DNA from: Streptomyces fodineus
Lineage (GTDB): Bacteria > Actinomycetota > Actinomycetes > Streptomycetales > Streptomycetaceae
Assembly (NCBI RefSeq): GCF_001735805.1
Contig: NZ_CP017248.1
Coordinates: 2,666,001 to 2,730,000, forward strand
Reading direction: 5' to 3'
Length of the DNA stretch: 64,000 nucleotides
This document shows positions 43,159-52,084 of this stretch, piece after piece. The notes under the pieces are model-generated. The model searched no databases. It had not been told where the DNA came from and worked only from the letters and a program-made list of their open reading frames with translations. Position 1 is the stretch's first letter. Each line of letters opens with the position of its first letter. Position numbers and translations under genes: made by a program.

Positions 43159-45087
43159 TCAGTCGCGCGCGGGCTCCACCGAGTCCACCTCGGCGGCCGT
43201 ACGGTCGTACCGGCCGTCCAGCTTGGCGACCAGCCCGGTGACCTGGCGGGCGATGTCGGGGGCCGTCAGGCCGATCTCGGCGAGGACCTCGCCGCGGGAG
43301 GCGTGGTCGAGGAAGCGCGGCGGGATGCCGAAGTCGCGCAGCGGCACGTCCACGCCCGCGTCGCGCAGGGCCTGGGCGATCGCGGAGCCGACCCCGCCGG
43401 CCCGGCTGTTGTCCTCGACGGTGACGACGACCCGGTGCCGTTCGGCGAGCGGGGCCATGGCCTCGTCGACGGGCTTGACCCAGCGCGGGTCGACCACGGT
43501 GGTGGAGATGCCCTGCTTGTCGAGCAGCGCGGCGATCTCCAGGCACATCGGGGCGAGGGCGCCCACGGAGACCAGCAGCACGTCCGGCCTGTCGGTACCC
43601 GGCTCGCGCAGCACGTCCATGCCGCCGATCCGGCCCACGGCGGGTACGGCGGGGCCGACGGCGCCCTTGGAGAAGCGGACCACGGTCGGCGCGTCGTCGA
43701 CGGCGACGGCCTCGCGCAGCTGGGCCCGCACCTGCTCGGCGTCCCGCGGGGCCGCCAGCCTCAGGCCCGGCACGACCTGGAGGATCGACATGTCCCACAT
43801 GCCGTTGTGGGAGGCGCCGTCGGTGCCGGTGATGCCGGCCCGGTCCAGCACGAAGGTCACCCCGCACTTGTGCAGGGCCACGTCCATGAGGACCTGGTCG
43901 AAGGCGCGGTTGAGGAAGGTGGCGTAGACGGCGAAGACGGGGTGCACCCCGCCGTGCGCGAGGCCCGCGGCCGACACGGCGGCGTGCTGCTCGGCGATGC
44001 CGACGTCATACACCCGTTCGGGGAACCGCTTGGCGAACCTGTCCAGGCCGACGGGCTGGAGCATGGCCGCGGTGATGGCGACGATGTCCTCGCGCTCCTC
44101 GCCGAGCCTGACCATTTCGTCGCCGAAGACGGAGGTCCAGTCGGCGCCGGAGGAGGCGATCGGCAGCCCGGTGTCCGGGTGGATCTTGCCGACGGCGTGG
44201 AACCGGTCGGCCTCGTCCTGCAGGGCGGGCTGGTAGCCGCGGCCCTTCTCGGTCAGGCAGTGCACGATGACCGACCCGCCGAACCGCTTGGCCCGGGCCA
44301 GCGCCGACTCCAGCGCCTCGATGTCATGGCCGTCGATGGGGCCGACGTACTTCAGGCCCAGATCCTCGAACATGCCCTGCGGCGCGATGAAGTCCTTGAA
44401 CCCCTTCTTCGCCCCGTGCAGCGTCTCGTACAGCGGCCTGCCCACGACCGGGGTGCGCTCCAGCAGTTCCTTCGTCCGGGCGAGGAACCGCTCGTACCCG
44501 TCGGTCGTGCGGAGCGTGGCCAGGTGGTTCGCGAGACCGCCGATCGTGGGGGCGTACGACCGCTCGTTGTCGTTGACGACGATGACCAGCGGGCGGTCCT
44601 TGGCGTCGGCGATGTTGTTCAGCGCCTCCCAGGCCATACCGCCGGTGAGGGCGCCGTCGCCGATGACGGCGACGACATGGCTGTCGCGTTCGAGCAACTG
44701 GTTGGCCTTGGCGATGCCGTCGGCCCAGCCGAGCACCGTGGAGGCGTGGCTGTTCTCGATGACGTCGTGCTCGGACTCGGCCTGCGAGGGGTAGCCGGAC
44801 AGGCCGCCCTTCTGCTTCAGCCGGGAGAAGTCCTGCCGGCCGGTGAGCAGCTTGTGCACATAGGACTGGTGGCCGGTGTCCCAGAGCACCTTGTCCTTCG
44901 GCGAGTCGAAGACGCGGTGCAGGGCGATGGTCAGCTCCACCACACCGAGGTTGGGGCCGAGGTGGCCGCCGGTCTTGGAGACGGCGTCGACGAGGAAGGT
45001 CCGGATCTCCTCTGCCAGCTGGTCCAGCTGCTCCAGGCTGAGCCGGTCCAGATCGCGCGGTCCCCTGATGCGGGTCAGCAGCGGCAC
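43159..45087 (-). CDS. dxs: 1-deoxy-D-xylulose-5-phosphate synthase
   Basis: 642 residues, expected length. A thiamine diphosphate enzyme that joins pyruvate and glyceraldehyde 3-phosphate, first step of the MEP isoprenoid pathway. [53 protein letters not shown] (thiamine diphosphate motif, ending in the [13 protein letters not shown] region), and [15 protein letters not shown] are all standard. GTG 45087 follows AAGGAGGCACGG; longer frames add an Arg-rich N-terminus with no ribosome binding site. It supplies terpenoid and menaquinone precursors. Confidence 0.97.
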   Translation of the reverse strand: MPLLTRIRGPRDLDRLSLEQLDQLAEEIRTFLVDAVSKTGGHLGPNLGVVELTIALHRVFDSPKDKVLWDTGHQSYVHKLLTGRQDFSRLKQKGGLSGYPSQAESEHDVIENSHASTVLGWADGIAKANQLLERDSHVVAVIGDGALTGGMAWEALNNIADAKDRPLVIVVNDNERSYAPTIGGLANHLATLRTTDGYERFLARTKELLERTPVVGRPLYETLHGAKKGFKDFIAPQGMFEDLGLKYVGPIDGHDIEALESALARAKRFGGSVIVHCLTEKGRGYQPALQDEADRFHAVGKIHPDTGLPIASSGADWTSVFGDEMVRLGEEREDIVAITAAMLQPVGLDRFAKRFPERVYDVGIAEQHAAVSAAGLAHGGVHPVFAVYATFLNRAFDQVLMDVALHKCGVTFVLDRAGITGTDGASHNGMWDMSILQVVPGLRLAAPRDAEQVRAQLREAVAVDDAPTVVRFSKGAVGPAVPAVGRIGGMDVLREPGTDRPDVLLVSVGALAPMCLEIAALLDKQGISTTVVDPRWVKPVDEAMAPLAERHRVVVTVEDNSRAGGVGSAIAQALRDAGVDVPLRDFGIPPRFLDHASRGEVLAEIGLTAPDIARQVTGLVAKLDGRYDRTAAEVDSVEPARD

Positions 45088-45168
45088 CCGTGCCTCCTTG
45101 CAGTAGAGCTGATCGAGCTTTCGCCGGGCTCGCCCGAGTCTAATGTTCACGCTTTGCACGACACGACA

Positions 45169-45197
45169 GCGCCCGGCACGTTTCGGGTGCCGGGCGC
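45169..45197. terminator. Terminator of the xylFGH operon
   Basis: GCGCCCGGCAC (45169-45179) pairs with GTGCCGGGCGC (45187-45197) around GTTTCGG. It lies 23 bp after the xylH stop on the minus strand and upstream of dxs. Confidence 0.88.
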
Positions 45198-45220
45198 GGT
45201 CGACCTACGAGGACCAGGCG

Positions 45221-46531
45221 TTATGCACGCCCTGCCGTCTTCTGCGTCTTACGGGTGATGGAGTCGATCACCACCGTGGTGAGCAGGACAGCCGCCGTGA
45301 TCATGTACTTGACCGGCTCGGCGATGGACTCGAGCTGCAGACCGTACTGAATCGACACGATCACCAGCACACCGAGCAGCGCGTTCCACGTACGGCCCCG
45401 CCCGCCGAAGAGCGACGTACCACCGATGACCGCCGCGGCGATCGCGTTCATCAGCAGGTCGCCCGTACCGGCGCTCTGGTTGGCCGAGGCGATCTTCGAC
45501 GCGAGGAACAGACCACCGATCGCCGCGAAGCCACCCGAGATGGCGAACACGGAGATCCGCACGGCCGTGACGTTGATACCCGCACGGCGGGACGCCTCGA
45601 CGCTGCCACCGAGCGCGAAGATCTTACGGCCGTAGGAGGTACGGCGCAGCACGAAGTCCGTGCCGATCAGGAACCCGAGGAAGATCACCGTGGCCAGCGG
45701 CAGGCCCTTGTACTGGTTGTACATGTACGCCGCGGCGAAGGCGACCACGGCCAGCAGCACGGTCCGCAGGATCGTGTCGCTGAGCGGCCGGGCCGGGATG
45801 CCCGCGGCCTGCCGGCGCCGGTTGGCGAGGAAGGAGGTGAGGAAGAACACGGCGACCACGACGACGGCGAGCCCGTAGGCGGCGGCCACGTCCGAGAAGT
45901 AGTACGTGGTCAGCTTGCCGACCAGACCGTTCGGGTCGAGGTTGATCGTGCCGTCCGCGCCCAGCACCTTCAGCATGAAGCCCAGCCAGAACAGCAGACC
46001 GGCCAGCGTCACGGCGAAGGCGGGAGCGCCGAGCACCGCGAAGAAGAAACCGTGCAGCGCGCCGATGGCGATGCCGGCGCCGACGGCGAGGAGCACGGCC
46101 GCCCACTCGGGCCAGCCCTGGTTGACCGCGAGGACACCGGCGAGAGCGCTGGCCGCGCCGCTGACCGAGCCGACCGACAGGTCGATCTCGCCGAGCAGCA
46201 GCACGAACACGATGCCGACCGAGATCATGCCCGTGCCGACCATCGTGATCGTGATGTCGTTGATGTTCTGCGCGGACAGGAACTCCGAGTTCAGCACCTG
46301 GAAGATGATGCAGATGATCGCGAGGCCCAGCACGACCGGGAGGGAACCCAGCTCGCCGGCCTTCATCTTGCGCTTGAACTCGTGCCAGTAGCCGAGCAGG
46401 CCCTCTTCCTGCACCAGCAGGCGCGGGTCGACCGCGGTGACCGCGGCGGCCGCGGCCTCGGGGTTCTCGACGGCGTGCTCGTCCTGGGACGGCGTCTCGT
46501 CGACGTTCGCGGAGGTGTTGTCGATGCTCAC
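45221..46531 (-). CDS. xylH: Xylose ABC transporter permease
   Basis: 436 residues with about 10 hydrophobic segments, of the ribose/xylose permease family (BPD_transp_2): MVGTGMISVGIVFVLLLGEIDLSVGSVSGAASALAGVLAV and NAIAAAVIGGTSLFGGRGRTWNALLGVLVI are the family blocks. An acidic 50-residue cytoplasmic N-terminus precedes the first membrane segment. GTG 46531 overlaps the xylG stop in a GTGA junction. With XylF and XylG it forms a pentose importer; the assignment to xylose rests on gene order with the ROK regulator. Confidence 0.88.
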   Translation of the reverse strand: MSIDNTSANVDETPSQDEHAVENPEAAAAAVTAVDPRLLVQEEGLLGYWHEFKRKMKAGELGSLPVVLGLAIICIIFQVLNSEFLSAQNINDITITMVGTGMISVGIVFVLLLGEIDLSVGSVSGAASALAGVLAVNQGWPEWAAVLLAVGAGIAIGALHGFFFAVLGAPAFAVTLAGLLFWLGFMLKVLGADGTINLDPNGLVGKLTTYYFSDVAAAYGLAVVVVAVFFLTSFLANRRRQAAGIPARPLSDTILRTVLLAVVAFAAAYMYNQYKGLPLATVIFLGFLIGTDFVLRRTSYGRKIFALGGSVEASRRAGINVTAVRISVFAISGGFAAIGGLFLASKIASANQSAGTGDLLMNAIAAAVIGGTSLFGGRGRTWNALLGVLVIVSIQYGLQLESIAEPVKYMITAAVLLTTVVIDSITRKTQKTAGRA

Positions 46532-47319
46532 TTGGAAACCTCACCGTTCGTGCCGGCCGTGCGCGCCGCGCGGCGGGTGACGGCGTTTTCGGTGGCGCCC
46601 GTGATGGCGGAGATGATCTCCTCCTGCGAGGTCGACTTGACCTCGAAGACGCCGTTGTTGCGACCGAGACGCAGCACGGCGACCTTGTCGGCCACCGCCT
46701 TCACGTCCGCCATGTTGTGGCTGATGAGGATGACGGCGTGGCCGCGCTCGCGCAGCCGCTCCACCAGGTCCAGCACCTGGGCGGTCTGCTCGACGCCGAG
46801 GGCGGCGGTGGGCTCGTCGAGGATCACCAGCTTGGGTTCGCCGAGCATGGAGCGGGCGATGGCCACGGTCTGGCGCTGACCGCCGGAGAGCGAGGCGATC
46901 GGGATACGGACGCTGGGGATACGGATCGAGAGCGTGGTGAGCAGCTCGCGGGAGCGGCGTTCCATCTCGACCTCGTCCAGGACGCCCCACTTCCTCAGCT
47001 CACGGCCGAGGAACAGGTTGCCGACGACATCGATGTTGTCGCACAGCGCGAGGTCCTGGTAGACCGTCGCGATGCCCAGGGCCTGGGCGTCGTGCGGACG
47101 GCTGATGGTGACGGGCTTGCCGTCCCACTCGATGACACCCTCGTCGATCGGGTGCACGCCGGCGATCGTCTTGACCAGCGTGGACTTTCCGGCGCCGTTG
47201 TCGCCCACCAGGGCGACCACTTCACCGGCGTGGACCTCAAGCTCTACGTCGGTGAGCGCCTGAACGGCACCGAACCGCTTGGAGACCCCGCGCAACGCCA
47301 GCACGGGCGTAGCGGACAC
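46528..47319 (-). CDS. xylG: Xylose ABC transporter ATP-binding protein, single ABC domain
   Basis: 263 residues. Walker A GDNGAGKST, signature LSGGQRQ and Walker B LVILDEPTAAL are present once only. E. coli XylG and RbsA have two ABC domains in tandem (about 500 residues); here there is one, so it must work as a dimer. GTG 47319 is decided by AAGGAG eight bases before it; an upstream ATG at 47328 is inside the spacer. It is coupled to xylH. Confidence 0.87.
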   Translation of the reverse strand: MSATPVLALRGVSKRFGAVQALTDVELEVHAGEVVALVGDNGAGKSTLVKTIAGVHPIDEGVIEWDGKPVTISRPHDAQALGIATVYQDLALCDNIDVVGNLFLGRELRKWGVLDEVEMERRSRELLTTLSIRIPSVRIPIASLSGGQRQTVAIARSMLGEPKLVILDEPTAALGVEQTAQVLDLVERLRERGHAVILISHNMADVKAVADKVAVLRLGRNNGVFEVKSTSQEEIISAITGATENAVTRRAARTAGTNGEVSK

Positions 47320-47392
47320 GTGAACCATCTCCTTCGCCGCCTGACCCGGCGGGAGGTTGTGCAGGAAGATATGGGGGGGTGTTCCGTCCGGC

Positions 47393-47415
47393 GCCCCGCG
47401 CCGAGCTTGCGGGGC
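47393..47415. promoter_or_regulatory. Intercistronic hairpin between xylF and xylG
   Basis: GCCCCGC (47393-47399) pairs with GCGGGGC (47409-47415) around a 9-base loop, in the 199-bp gap between the xylF stop and the xylG start. Such hairpins commonly stop or stabilise part of the transcript so that the binding protein is made in excess over the membrane parts. Confidence 0.5.
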
Positions 47416-47518
47416 TGTATGTATGCGCGGGACGCCGGAGGAGCCGGGGGCGGTCAGTCGGCTTCCCTACAGGCATTCAAGGACGAACGCCCGCGTGGGG
47501 GAAGGGACTTGACGCCGC

Positions 47519-48631
47519 TTACTTGAGGCCGAGCTTGTCGCAGGCCGCCTTGTAGTCGGCGGTGCAGATGTCGGCGACGGTGTAGACGCCGTCCTTGAGG
47601 ACGGTGTCCTTGATGTTGTCCTTGGTCAGCGCGGTGACCGGGACGAGCACCGAGGGAACGTCCTTCTGCGAGTTGCTGGAGACCTTGTCCTTGGCGACGG
47701 AGTCCAGCGACTTGCCCTGGGCGAGGTAGACGGCCATGGTGGCGGCGGCGTCGGCCTCGGGGGCGTAGGGCTTGTAGACGCTCATGTACTGGGTGCCGGC
47801 GACGATGCGCTGCACACCGGCGAGCTCGGCGTCCTGGCCCGTGACCGGGACCTTGATGCCCGCGCCGTTGAGGGCGGTGATGATACCGCCGGCCATGCCG
47901 TCGTTGGCGGAGTAGACACCCGCGATCTTGTCCTTGCCGACCGCGGAGATCGCCGCCTCCATCTCGGAGTTGGCGTTGTCCGGCGACCACTCCTTGGTGT
48001 CGAACTCCTTGGCGACCGTGACCTTGCCGTTGAGCACCTTGTGAGCGCCCGCCTTGAACTGGGCGGCGTTCGGGTCGGTGACCGAGCCGTTGACCATGAC
48101 GATCTTGGAGGACTTGTTGGCCTTGCTGCCCAGCGCCGTCAGCAGGGCCTGGCCCTGGGTCTCGCCGACCTTCTCGTTGTCGAAGGAGGTGTAGGCGCTG
48201 ATCGGGCCCTCGGCCAGGCGGTCGTAGGCGACGACCTTGATGCCGGCGTCCACGGCCTTCTGCACGGAGTTCTGGATGGCCTTGGCGTCCACCGCGTCCA
48301 CGATCAGGACGTCCACCTTGTTGGTGATCATGGTGTCGACCTGCTGGGCCTGCAGGTTCGCGTCCTGGTGGGCGTTGTTGTACGAAATGGTGGCCTTGCC
48401 GTTCGTCAGCTCCTTGATCTTCTTCTCGATCAGCGGCCGGTCGAACTTCTCGTAACGCGCGGTCTTGTTCTCCGGAAGCAGGAGACCGACCTTGATGTTG
48501 TCGCCCTTCTTCGAGGACGAGGAGGAAGAGCTGCCGCCCTTCGACTCCTTGGCGCTGCCACAGGCGGCCAGTGTGACCGCCATCGCACCAGCGGCAACGG
48601 CAACGGCGGCACGACGCATATGTGCGTTCAC
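47519..48631 (-). CDS. xylF: Xylose ABC transporter substrate-binding lipoprotein
   Basis: 370 residues. A lipoprotein signal with lipobox TLAAC (Cys about 24) and a serine-rich linker lead into a periplasmic-binding-protein domain of the ribose/xylose type: KVGLLLPENKTARYEKFDRPLIEKK, AQQVDTMITNKVDVLIVDAVDAKAI, VVAYDRLAEGPISAYTSFDNEKVGETQG. GTG 48631 is preceded by GGGAGG at eight bases. It is first in the operon and directly downstream of rok7B7. Confidence 0.9.
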   Translation of the reverse strand: MNAHMRRAAVAVAAGAMAVTLAACGSAKESKGGSSSSSSSKKGDNIKVGLLLPENKTARYEKFDRPLIEKKIKELTNGKATISYNNAHQDANLQAQQVDTMITNKVDVLIVDAVDAKAIQNSVQKAVDAGIKVVAYDRLAEGPISAYTSFDNEKVGETQGQALLTALGSKANKSSKIVMVNGSVTDPNAAQFKAGAHKVLNGKVTVAKEFDTKEWSPDNANSEMEAAISAVGKDKIAGVYSANDGMAGGIITALNGAGIKVPVTGQDAELAGVQRIVAGTQYMSVYKPYAPEADAAATMAVYLAQGKSLDSVAKDKVSSNSQKDVPSVLVPVTALTKDNIKDTVLKDGVYTVADICTADYKAACDKLGLK

Positions 48632-48728
48632 TTCAGAAACCTCCCTGACGAGGCCGCGTCGTTGCGGCCGAGGTGGCTGGAAGTCAACTCGGCCACACGT
48701 GCGACGTCAAGAAGTAAATCCTTAACGA

Positions 48729-48746
48729 GATGGCAACGGTGCCATC
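48729..48746. terminator. Hairpin between rok7B7 and xylF
   Basis: GATGGCA (48729-48735) pairs with TGCCATC (48740-48746) around ACGG, 7 bp past the rok7B7 stop. The AT-rich flanks TTAACGA and TCTCTAA could instead belong to an operator for xylF. The 121-bp gap must hold the xylF promoter. Confidence 0.5.
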
Positions 48747-48752
48747 CGTTCT

Positions 48753-49952
48753 CTAAGTGAAGGCAGGGGCCGCCATGGGCAGCGATCCGTCCAAAAGAGT
48801 CGAATCGCCCATCTCGCTGAGGGCGAGGGCGAGCGCCCCGAGCACCTCGGCACGGCCCCCAAGTGCCCCCGGGAGAATGGACAGTTGGCGCGCCGCGCTG
48901 GGAATGGCGTAGCGGCCGACGGACTCCCTGATCGGCCCGAGCACCAGCTCGCCGGCCTCGGCGAGATCACCACCGAGGACCACCCGGCTCGGGTTCAGCA
49001 GATTGCAGAGATTGGCCACTCCGCTGCCGATGTGGCGGCCGACGTCGGCGATCACCCGACGACAGCCGGGGTCTCCGTCCCTGGCCAGCCGTACGACGCC
49101 TTCCATCGTCAGGTCGGGGCCGTGGCCGGGCTGGAGCAGCGGGAGCACATAGCGTGCGGCCGCGAACGTCTCCAGGCAGCCGCGGTTCCCGCAACGGCAG
49201 ACGGGACCGGATTCATCGAGTGTGATATGTCCGATTTCTCCGGCGGTGCCGCCCGGGCCGCGGTAGATCTTCCCGTCGATCACCAGACCGGCGCCGACAC
49301 CGCTCGCGACCTTGATGTACGCGAGGTCGCGGACGCCCTTCCCGCTGCCCCAGACCAGCTCGCCGAGGGCGCCGAGGTTGGCGTCGTTGTCCACGTGCAC
49401 GGGCACGCCGAGCCGCTCGCGCAGCTCCTCGGCGGGCTTGGTGCCGCCCCAGCCGGGCAGGATCGCGGTGGACCCCAGGGTTCCCGACTCCACGTCGATC
49501 GGGCCCGGCACGCCGAGCCCCACGCCGGCCACCTTCGACCGGTTCACACCGGTTGCCGCGATCAGGCGGCTGACCAGCTCTTCCGCCCGGTCGAAGCCCT
49601 GTGCGGCGGAGGCGTCGACGTCCAGCGGCTCGGCCTCCTCGGCCAGCACCTGGTGGGCGAGGTTCCCGATCGCGACGCGCAGATGGGTGTGCCCGAAGTC
49701 GACGCCGATCACAATCCCGGCGTCCCCGCTCAGACTGACGCTGCGGGCCCGCCGCCCGCCCGCCGATGTGGGCGTGACCTCGACGGTTCCGCCGTCCTTC
49801 AGCTCCCGCACGATGTTGGAGACGGTCGCGGCGGACAGACCGGTCGTCCGCGCGATCTCCGCCTGTGTGAGGGACCCGGCCAAGCGCACGGCCCGTACGA
49901 CCCGCTCCAGGTTGGCTCGGTGCAGCGACGACTGCGACCCTGGAGTCTCCAC
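48753..49952 (-). CDS. rok7B7: ROK family transcriptional regulator, Rok7B7 orthologue
   Basis: 399 residues. An N-terminal winged helix-turn-helix (about residues 8-65, SLTQAEIARTTGLSAATVSNIVRELKDGG) precedes a ROK sugar-kinase-like domain with IVIGVDFGHTHLRVAIGN, GVGVPGPIDVESGT-like motif (GVGLGVPGPI) and the zinc-binding CRCGNRGCLE. GTG 49952 follows AGGAGG at 5 bases. In S. coelicolor the ROK gene at this place next to xylFGH is rok7B7, involved in carbon control and antibiotic production; this is recalled, not computed. It probably senses a pentose and controls xylFGH. Confidence 0.87.
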   Translation of the reverse strand: METPGSQSSLHRANLERVVRAVRLAGSLTQAEIARTTGLSAATVSNIVRELKDGGTVEVTPTSAGGRRARSVSLSGDAGIVIGVDFGHTHLRVAIGNLAHQVLAEEAEPLDVDASAAQGFDRAEELVSRLIAATGVNRSKVAGVGLGVPGPIDVESGTLGSTAILPGWGGTKPAEELRERLGVPVHVDNDANLGALGELVWGSGKGVRDLAYIKVASGVGAGLVIDGKIYRGPGGTAGEIGHITLDESGPVCRCGNRGCLETFAAARYVLPLLQPGHGPDLTMEGVVRLARDGDPGCRRVIADVGRHIGSGVANLCNLLNPSRVVLGGDLAEAGELVLGPIRESVGRYAIPSAARQLSILPGALGGRAEVLGALALALSEMGDSTLLDGSLPMAAPAFT

Positions 49953-50079
49953 GACGACCTCCTGAGCGCGGGGCCGCTTCGGCGAGGCCCCGCGTATGTC
50001 CAACTAGTGAACTCTAAGCTGAGCCGTTCGGGGCGACTTACGTCAAGAGGTTGAACCGTTTCCGGGTACCCGGTACACG

Positions 50080-50120
50080 CGTGCGCACGCCGCCCCGGAG
50101 CCCGGGACGGCGTGCGCACG
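50080..50120. terminator. Terminator of the ngcEFG operon
   Basis: CGTGCGCACGCCG (50080-50092) pairs perfectly with CGGCGTGCGCACG (50108-50120). It lies 20 bp past ngcG on the minus strand. A separate perfect palindrome CCGGGTACCCGG (50062-50073) lies next to it, upstream of rok7B7. Confidence 0.85.
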
Positions 50121-50140
50121 GATGAGCGCGGAGCGTGCCG

Positions 50141-51061
50141 CTATTTCAGGGTTGCCGAGGTCAGACCCGCCTGCACCTGGCGCTGGAAGGACAGATAGAC
50201 GACCAGCATCGGGATCATCGCGATCGTCACACCCGCGAACAGAACCGGCAGGTCGGAGGCGTACCCCTGCTGCTGTTGCAGCTGGATCAGACCCTGGGTG
50301 AGCACATAGCGCTCGGGGTCGGAGCCGCTCTGCGGCTGCATGAGCACCGTGGGCAGGATGAACTGGTTCCACTGGCCCAAAGTGTTGAAGATCCCCACGC
50401 TGATCAGGCCGGGCCGGGCCATCGGCAGCATCACCTGGAAGAAGGTCCGGGTGTGCGAGGCGCCGTCCAGGACCGCCGCCTCGAAGACCGCCGTGGGCAG
50501 GGTCCGGAAGAAGGCGTGCATGAAGAACACCGTGAACGGCATCGAGTAGGCGATGTAGACCAGGATCAGGCCCTGGTAGGTGTTCAGCATGTCCAGCCGC
50601 TTGACCATGAAGAACAGTGGCACGAGGGCCAGGAACACCGGGAACATGGCGCCGGCGACGAAGAAGTAGTACAGCAGCCGGTTGCCCCAGAACTGGTACC
50701 GGGCCAGCACGTAGGCCGCCATCGAGCCGAACAGCATGGTCAGCGGCACGGAGAACACCAGGACGATCACGGTGTTCAGGAAGTAGTCCCCGATGCCCTT
50801 GTTCCAGGCGCGGTGGAAGACGTCGAAGGACCAGCTGTGCGGCCAGCCGAAGGCGGAGCCGCCGATCTGGGCGTCGGTCTTGAAGGAGCTGATCACCAGC
50901 CACAGCAGCGGCAGCACGATCAGCAGCGCCCACAGGGCGAGGAACCCGTGCGAGAAGACGTTCAGGACCATGCCCTCGCTGCGCCGGTCGCCGGGCCGGA
51001 CGGGCGCCTTGGCCGCGGGCCCCTCGGCCGGAGCGGGGGCGGTCTCCTTGAGTGCAGTCAT
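50141..51061 (-). CDS. ngcG: N-acetylglucosamine/chitooligosaccharide ABC transporter permease
   Basis: 306 residues with six membrane segments. It is a MalG-type carbohydrate permease with the ATPase-contacting loop AAVLDGASHTRTFFQVMLPMARPGL. A Pro/Ala-rich cytoplasmic N-terminus precedes the first segment. GGGAG precedes ATG 51061, 15 bp after the ngcF stop. No ATPase gene is in the operon, as usual in Streptomyces, where MsiK elsewhere serves many such importers. The substrate assignment rests on gene order (ngcE-F-G upstream of rok7B7). Confidence 0.83.
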   Translation of the reverse strand: MTALKETAPAPAEGPAAKAPVRPGDRRSEGMVLNVFSHGFLALWALLIVLPLLWLVISSFKTDAQIGGSAFGWPHSWSFDVFHRAWNKGIGDYFLNTVIVLVFSVPLTMLFGSMAAYVLARYQFWGNRLLYYFFVAGAMFPVFLALVPLFFMVKRLDMLNTYQGLILVYIAYSMPFTVFFMHAFFRTLPTAVFEAAVLDGASHTRTFFQVMLPMARPGLISVGIFNTLGQWNQFILPTVLMQPQSGSDPERYVLTQGLIQLQQQQGYASDLPVLFAGVTIAMIPMLVVYLSFQRQVQAGLTSATLK

Positions 51062-51076
51062 CGTCGATACTCCCGC

Positions 51077-52012
51077 TCAGAACTCGATGCGCTCGCGGCG
51101 GGTGGCGCGCAGCGTGACCACGGACAGGATCAGGGTGAGCAGCAGCATGACCACGCCCATCGCGCAGGCGTAGCCGCTCTTGCCGTAGTAGAGGAAGTTG
51201 CGCATCATCACGGTCGCCATCACATCGCTGTGATGGTCGGGACCGCCGCCGTACGCGCCCATGCTCTGGGTCATGGAGGACACCAGCACGAACATGTCCA
51301 TGGCGACGATGCCGAGGTAGACCCAGGCGGTCTGCACGGTGTCCCACAGCAGCGGCAGGGTGATGCGGAAGAAGGACTGGTTGCGGCTGGCCCCGTCGAT
51401 CAGGGCGGCCTCGTAGATGTCCTTCGGGATGGACTGCATCGCGGCCGAGAACAGCACCAGATAGAAGCCCACGCCCTGCCAGATCACGGCCACCATCAGC
51501 GCCCAGAGCACCACGTTCGGCTCGTTCAGCCATTCCACCGGGTTGCCGGCGTCGACCAGGCCGACCTTGATCAGCGCGCCGTTGAGCAGACCGCCGCCGT
51601 CACTGCGGTACACCGCGTTGAACAGCACGGCGAGAATCGCCAGCGACAGCACCTGCGGGAAGAAGTAGACGATCTTGTAGAACTTCGACCCCGCGACCCC
51701 CTGCACCCCGCCGGCCCTGCTGCGCCCGCCCGCGTTCAGCATGAAGGCGAAGAACAGGGCGAGCAGGATCGTGATCACCGGGATGAAGATCAGGAACAGG
51801 ATGTTGTGCCAGATGGCCTCCAGGAACACATCGTCCTGGAACAGCGCCTTGTAGTTGTCCAGACCGACGAAGCTGAAGGTCTGCGACTGCCCCTTCCAGT
51901 CGGTCAGTGAATAGCCGAACGTCTGGATGTACGGCCAGATCACGAAGATCAGATAAAGCGCCACGGGGACGAAGAGAAACCCCGCGACGAACCGGTACTG
52001 CCCTTTGCGCAT
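51077..52012 (-). CDS. ngcF: N-acetylglucosamine/chitooligosaccharide ABC transporter permease
   Basis: 311 residues, MalF-type with six membrane segments. The conserved loop AALIDGASRNQSFFRITLPLLWDTV contacts the ATPase. The N-terminus has the typical short cytoplasmic start before LFVPVALYLIFVIWPYIQTFGYSL. ATG 52012 has AGGGGCAGGT upstream. It pairs with NgcG as the second membrane subunit. Confidence 0.83.
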   Translation of the reverse strand: MRKGQYRFVAGFLFVPVALYLIFVIWPYIQTFGYSLTDWKGQSQTFSFVGLDNYKALFQDDVFLEAIWHNILFLIFIPVITILLALFFAFMLNAGGRSRAGGVQGVAGSKFYKIVYFFPQVLSLAILAVLFNAVYRSDGGGLLNGALIKVGLVDAGNPVEWLNEPNVVLWALMVAVIWQGVGFYLVLFSAAMQSIPKDIYEAALIDGASRNQSFFRITLPLLWDTVQTAWVYLGIVAMDMFVLVSSMTQSMGAYGGGPDHHSDVMATVMMRNFLYYGKSGYACAMGVVMLLLTLILSVVTLRATRRERIEF

Positions 52013-52084
52013 ACCTGCCCCTGGTGTGCCGGACCGGACCGGGAGTCCAGGATTCCCGGTCCGGAATCCGATTGTCGAGCGAGC

